Part shown: positions 6,902 to 9,574 of the stretch, one piece after another
Numbering within the stretch: the first letter of the stretch is position 1
Layout: each line of letters opens with the position of its first letter
DNA from: JBDNJM01 sp041687755
GTDB lineage: Bacteria; Planctomycetota; UBA1135; GCA-002686595
NCBI GenBank assembly: GCA_041687755.1
Contig: JBDNJM010000199.1
Span: forward strand, 1 to 9,574
Direction: 5' to 3'
DNA: 9,574 bases
Made by a program: the position numbers and the translations under genes
The notes under the pieces: model-generated
Databases searched by the model: none
What the model was told of the DNA's origin: nothing
What the model saw: the letters and a program-made list of their open reading frames with translations, nothing else

Positions 6902-9418
6902 TCAAGTCGTGCTGATCGCCTCGATGGCTTCGAGATCCCAGGGGCCCTCGTCGTACCAGTCCGACGCGACGAGCAGCTCCACCTCGGCTTCGTCGTCGTC
7001 CTGGAGGCGCAGCTCGACGCCCAGGGCTGCCGAGAACTGCCTGGTGTAGTCGGCGAAGGCCGACTGGAGCGCTTCTCGAACCTCGGGGTAGACCGGCATC
7101 GGCTGGAGGCGGTGATCGGAGGTGAGCGCGAGGATCTGCCGTGCGACGAACTGCCCGTCGGGGCGGCGCGCGAAGGCGACGTGCTTGTTCGCATCCATCG
7201 CTACCGCTGCAGCGGTGGCCATGAAGATGCCGCCGAGGCCGGTGCAGCTGCTCACGTAGGTTCCGAGCCGCAGGGCCTCGAGCGGGTCGAGGACGCAGGC
7301 GATGGTCAGGGGTCCGATTGTCGGCACGCTGCACTCCATTACCGGCGGTTCGAACCAGGCCGCTCGGACTTTCGGAGGCAGGGACTTGGCCCAGGCCGCG
7401 TTCTTCGGGTGCTGCACCAAGAACTTCGAGTCGCCGGCCGCGGTTGCGCGCAGCAGGCGGCGAAGTGCAGGGCGACTGCGGTCGAGTCGGGCCTGGAGCA
7501 AGATCCCGTGACGCATCTGTCGCGAGAGTTGCTCAGGCTCGCCGTTGGGGTGACCGAGAAGCCGCAGCTGCAGCAGGTGCAGGACTCTCGACTCGATCCC
7601 CGAGATGCGTAGCAACGGAAGCCCGTCCCGCAGACGCGCGGTGTCGCGGTCCAGCCGAGCGGCCGTCAGCTCAAGCGTCCCGGCAAGGTGCTTGGCGAGA
7701 CGCCCAGAGACCGGATTGAAGCCTCCTGGGACACCCAAGGATCGGGAGAGGGCGATCAATCCCCACAAATCCCGCTGCCGCCAATCCTGCGGCAGCTCGA
7801 GTTCGGCCAGGAGTCCGCGCGCCTGGGGCTCGCTCAGCAGACCCAGTTCGCGAGCCGCGCGCAGAACAGGCTTCGGGTGCCGCGCCATGTCCTCGACCAG
7901 CTGCGCTGGACTGTCGCGCATCAGTCGCAGCACTCCATTGTCCACCAGGCCCGCGTCGTTCCGGCGTCGGCAAGCTTCGTCCAGTGCGTCGAAGCTGGAC
8001 TGCGGCAGGTCGAGCCAGGCCTGGAACCAGGGCTCGCTGAGCTCCAGCGAATTTGCCAAGACACCTGCGGAAACGTCCGTCTGGCCGCTGCGCGGACAAC
8101 ACGCGCGCGCGAGCAGTCTTCCGATGCGGTCGACCCGCTCTAGCTCGAAGACGAAGTACGCCTCGTGCAGGAGTTCCGCGGCCTTGCATTGCCAGGGCTG
8201 TGGCACGCGAGCGAGGGCGCCGAGGAGCTCGTTCGCTCCCTTGCGCAGACGCCCCGAGGCCGCTTTGCTCGGGTCCTGCTCCAGCATCCCATGGAGCATC
8301 CAGAACCAGATGGTGAACGCACGGGCCTTGAGGCCGGCACGCCCCAGGGCTTCGACGTGCTCGACGAACGCGGGTTCCGATCCGCAGGCCCGCCACAGCC
8401 GAACCCGGACGAACTCCCCCCACCCATTCTCGCTCGTCAGGGCCAAGGCCTCGACGGCTCGTAGAGCTGCGAGCGGAGCCGGTGGCTCCACGATCTCCTC
8501 CGGGTCCCCGCGCGCCTCTAGCACGAGACGCAGGCCCTGACCGGCCCGCTCCAACAGGTCCGCGCTGTCCGCGAACCGCAGAAGGTAGGCACACGCGTAC
8601 GAGAACTTCCGAGCCCCGGTCTGCTCGCGCTCAGCGCAGCCGGCGATCAAAGCCAGCTCGCTCGCAAGCCTCGGGTCTGGTGCCTGCACAAGCGGGCACC
8701 CGGAGAGGTCCGGACCTGTGACCAACAGCGCCAGCACCTGATTCCCGCGCCCCTCATCCAACGCACCGATCGAAGCGACGTAGGAGCACGCAACCTCGGG
8801 CCCTTCGCGCTCGACGAGCTTGGCGAAGGCGCACAGTCGGGCGCGCAATTCTCCCAAACGCAGCCAGCGCGATGCTTCCAACAGCTTCGCGCCGGGCCGC
8901 GTCCTCAGGTGCGCCCCGAACGCCAGCCGCAGCTCCGGCTGCGCTTCCCATGCTTCGCTCGGCACCTTCAGCGAGTGCCCGGCCTCGGCGAACCATCGCT
9001 CCAGCTGCTTCAGCCCCGCCGGCGACAGCAGAAAAGGGCGCAGGTCGATTCGCCGCACGCCCCGTTTCGGTGGCTGCGAAGTCGTGCCCCGATAGGCCCG
9101 TGGGTGGGCTGCCGTCGCGCGGGGGCGCCCGGGAAGCACGACTTCGCCCAGATCGGGCAACGCTCCAGGACGTTGACCCGGATCCGCGATGGTCCCCTCC
9201 AGCACAAGCTGTACGTCCGCGAGTTCAGCGGCGCCCGCCGACTCGACGACCCCGAGCCGCTCAAAGGCCTTACCTAGCAGCGCCTCGTCCGGACCCTGCG
9301 GCTCCAACGCCTCGCGCATCTCAACCGGCGCTTCATCCCAACTCACGAACTCCAGCTCGTAGCGCTGGAGCCGCTCCATCCCGCGCAGGACTCTGCGCAA
9401 GCGCGGAATGGAGCTCAC
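6902..9418 (-). CDS. Large uncharacterised helical-repeat protein with conserved C-terminal domain
   Basis: I do not recognise a named family for this 838-residue protein. No signal peptide or membrane segment is visible, so it is probably cytoplasmic. Residues about 125-670 are rich in Leu, Ala and Arg in helical periodicity and look like an alpha-solenoid. Residues about 690-800 differ in character and carry RLGTYVSSCTGLGG (717-730), MDANKHVAFARR (741-752) and GQFVARQILAL (755-765). This is a compact, probably conserved domain with Cys725 in a Gly-rich turn. The last residues are acidic. The frame is intact, and the broken paralogue at 778-310 covers residues about 528-684. The GTG at 9418 lies 15 nt after the korB stop with only a weak GAGTGAG upstream; ATG at 9379 (residue 14) is an alternative start. 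The position right behind korB suggests readthrough, not a shared function. I assign none. Confidence 0.88.
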   Translation of the reverse strand: MSSIPRLRRVLRGMERLQRYELEFVSWDEAPVEMREALEPQGPDEALLGKAFERLGVVESAGAAELADVQLVLEGTIADPGQRPGALPDLGEVVLPGRPRATAAHPRAYRGTTSQPPKRGVRRIDLRPFLLSPAGLKQLERWFAEAGHSLKVPSEAWEAQPELRLAFGAHLRTRPGAKLLEASRWLRLGELRARLCAFAKLVEREGPEVACSYVASIGALDEGRGNQVLALLVTGPDLSGCPLVQAPDPRLASELALIAGCAEREQTGARKFSYACAYLLRFADSADLLERAGQGLRLVLEARGDPEEIVEPPAPLAALRAVEALALTSENGWGEFVRVRLWRACGSEPAFVEHVEALGRAGLKARAFTIWFWMLHGMLEQDPSKAASGRLRKGANELLGALARVPQPWQCKAAELLHEAYFVFELERVDRIGRLLARACCPRSGQTDVSAGVLANSLELSEPWFQAWLDLPQSSFDALDEACRRRNDAGLVDNGVLRLMRDSPAQLVEDMARHPKPVLRAARELGLLSEPQARGLLAELELPQDWRQRDLWGLIALSRSLGVPGGFNPVSGRLAKHLAGTLELTAARLDRDTARLRDGLPLLRISGIESRVLHLLQLRLLGHPNGEPEQLSRQMRHGILLQARLDRSRPALRRLLRATAAGDSKFLVQHPKNAAWAKSLPPKVRAAWFEPPVMECSVPTIGPLTIACVLDPLEALRLGTYVSSCTGLGGIFMATAAAVAMDANKHVAFARRPDGQFVARQILALTSDHRLQPMPVYPEVREALQSAFADYTRQFSAALGVELRLQDDDEAEVELLVASDWYDEGPWDLEAIEAISTT

Positions 9419-9433
9419 CTCACTCGAACGGCC

Positions 9434-9574
9434 CTACTCGACCGTCCAACAGTCCGGCGTGTAGAGCAGCTCTTTGATGCCCTCGTGCCCGCGCTTGTCG
9501 ACCTGCTCCTGCACCTGGGCCGTGACGGCCTCGTCGAAGGTCGGGGCTTGGGCCTTGCGGAAGACGCCGACCGC
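9434..9574 (-). CDS. korB: KorB-like C-terminus, partial (2-oxoacid:ferredoxin oxidoreductase beta subunit)
   Basis: The last 46 codons of a KorB-like protein enter from the right edge. They read AVGVFRKAQAPTFDEAV, then VDKRGHEGIKELLYTPDCWTV and a final Glu, followed by TAG at 9436-9434. The VGVFR...PTFDE segment and the ending LL...D.WTV are typical of KorB. In cells this subunit works with KorA to oxidise 2-oxoglutarate or a related acid with ferredoxin. The first 20 codons are identical to bases 1-60, so this piece continues in frame into the fragment at 309-1 if the ends are joined. Alternatively, an intact korB continues to the right of the window and the left piece is a duplicate. Only 15 nt separate its stop from the GTG of the 838-residue gene. 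Confidence 0.8.
   Translation of the reverse strand, partial: AVGVFRKAQAPTFDEAVTAQVQEQVDKRGHEGIKELLYTPDCWTVE
9515..9574. repeat. Right copy of exact 60-bp terminal direct repeat
   Basis: This copy is identical base for base to 1-60 and lies in the same korB frame. The match runs to both ends of the window, so its true length cannot be known from here. If it is an overlap, the unit is 9514 bp. Confidence 0.97.

Noticed and set aside
7605..8540. A 311-codon plus-strand frame and a 307-codon minus-strand frame (8594-7671) inside the 838-residue gene
   Set aside because: Both are composed mainly of Arg, Ser, Ala and Pro and overlap the intact 838-codon frame, whose paralogue confirms which frame is coding.
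1..9574. Plasmid or phage genome suggested by the closing ends
   Set aside because: No replication initiator, partition, relaxase, integrase or structural phage gene is visible. The truncated korB points to chromosomal origin.
1..9574. CRISPR arrays, tRNA and rRNA genes
   Set aside because: I saw no regularly spaced short repeats and no tRNA- or rRNA-like sequence on either strand.

Overview
The window is high-GC bacterial DNA (clearly above 60% by eye). Every convincing gene lies on the minus strand. The contents are a C-terminal piece of a 2-oxoacid:ferredoxin oxidoreductase beta subunit (KorB-like), a large uncharacterised alpha-helical protein, two secreted beta-propeller proteins (FG-GAP type and SBBP type), and remnants of a transposase and of a second copy of the large protein. 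SBBP and FG-GAP surface proteins, KorB and the style of the SBBP protein's C-terminal domain suggest an environmental bacterium such as a planctomycete. That placement is inference, and a myxobacterium or a relative is not excluded.

Layout from right to left, the direction of transcription: 9574-9434 is the 3' end of korB. It is followed after 15 nt by an 838-residue protein of unknown function (9418-6902), with a strong hairpin directly after its stop. About 6565-6806, on the plus strand, is a decayed IS256/Mutator-type transposase fragment. The stretch 5905-6537 holds no convincing gene but contains a roughly 172-bp imperfect inverted repeat (6168-6339) and the leader of the next operon. 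A two-gene operon follows: an FG-GAP protein (5904-3610, good Shine-Dalgarno, 12-base G/C tract in the signal-peptide codons) overlaps an SBBP protein (3613-1052) by ATGA. Beyond it, 778-310 is a broken paralogue of the 838-residue gene (about 83% identical by hand over 112 residues). It runs directly into a second KorB piece (309-1).

The first 60 bases (1-60) are identical to the last 60 (9515-9574), in the same orientation and the same korB frame. Joining the ends makes one continuous KorB fragment of about 129 residues, leading into the 838-residue gene. The window is therefore either a closed circle of 9514 bp, one unit of a tandem duplication, or an assembly cycle. No replication, partition or mobilisation gene is visible, and the metabolic gene is truncated. 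A tandem duplication or assembly cycle of chromosomal DNA is thus at least as likely as a plasmid.

The two propeller proteins are probably exported and made together. The poly-C tract in the first one could switch both on and off. I see no complete defence, secretion or biosynthetic system. The most novel items are the 838-residue family with its fragmentary paralogue, the ring-like structure with its chimeric junction, and the possible contingency tract.
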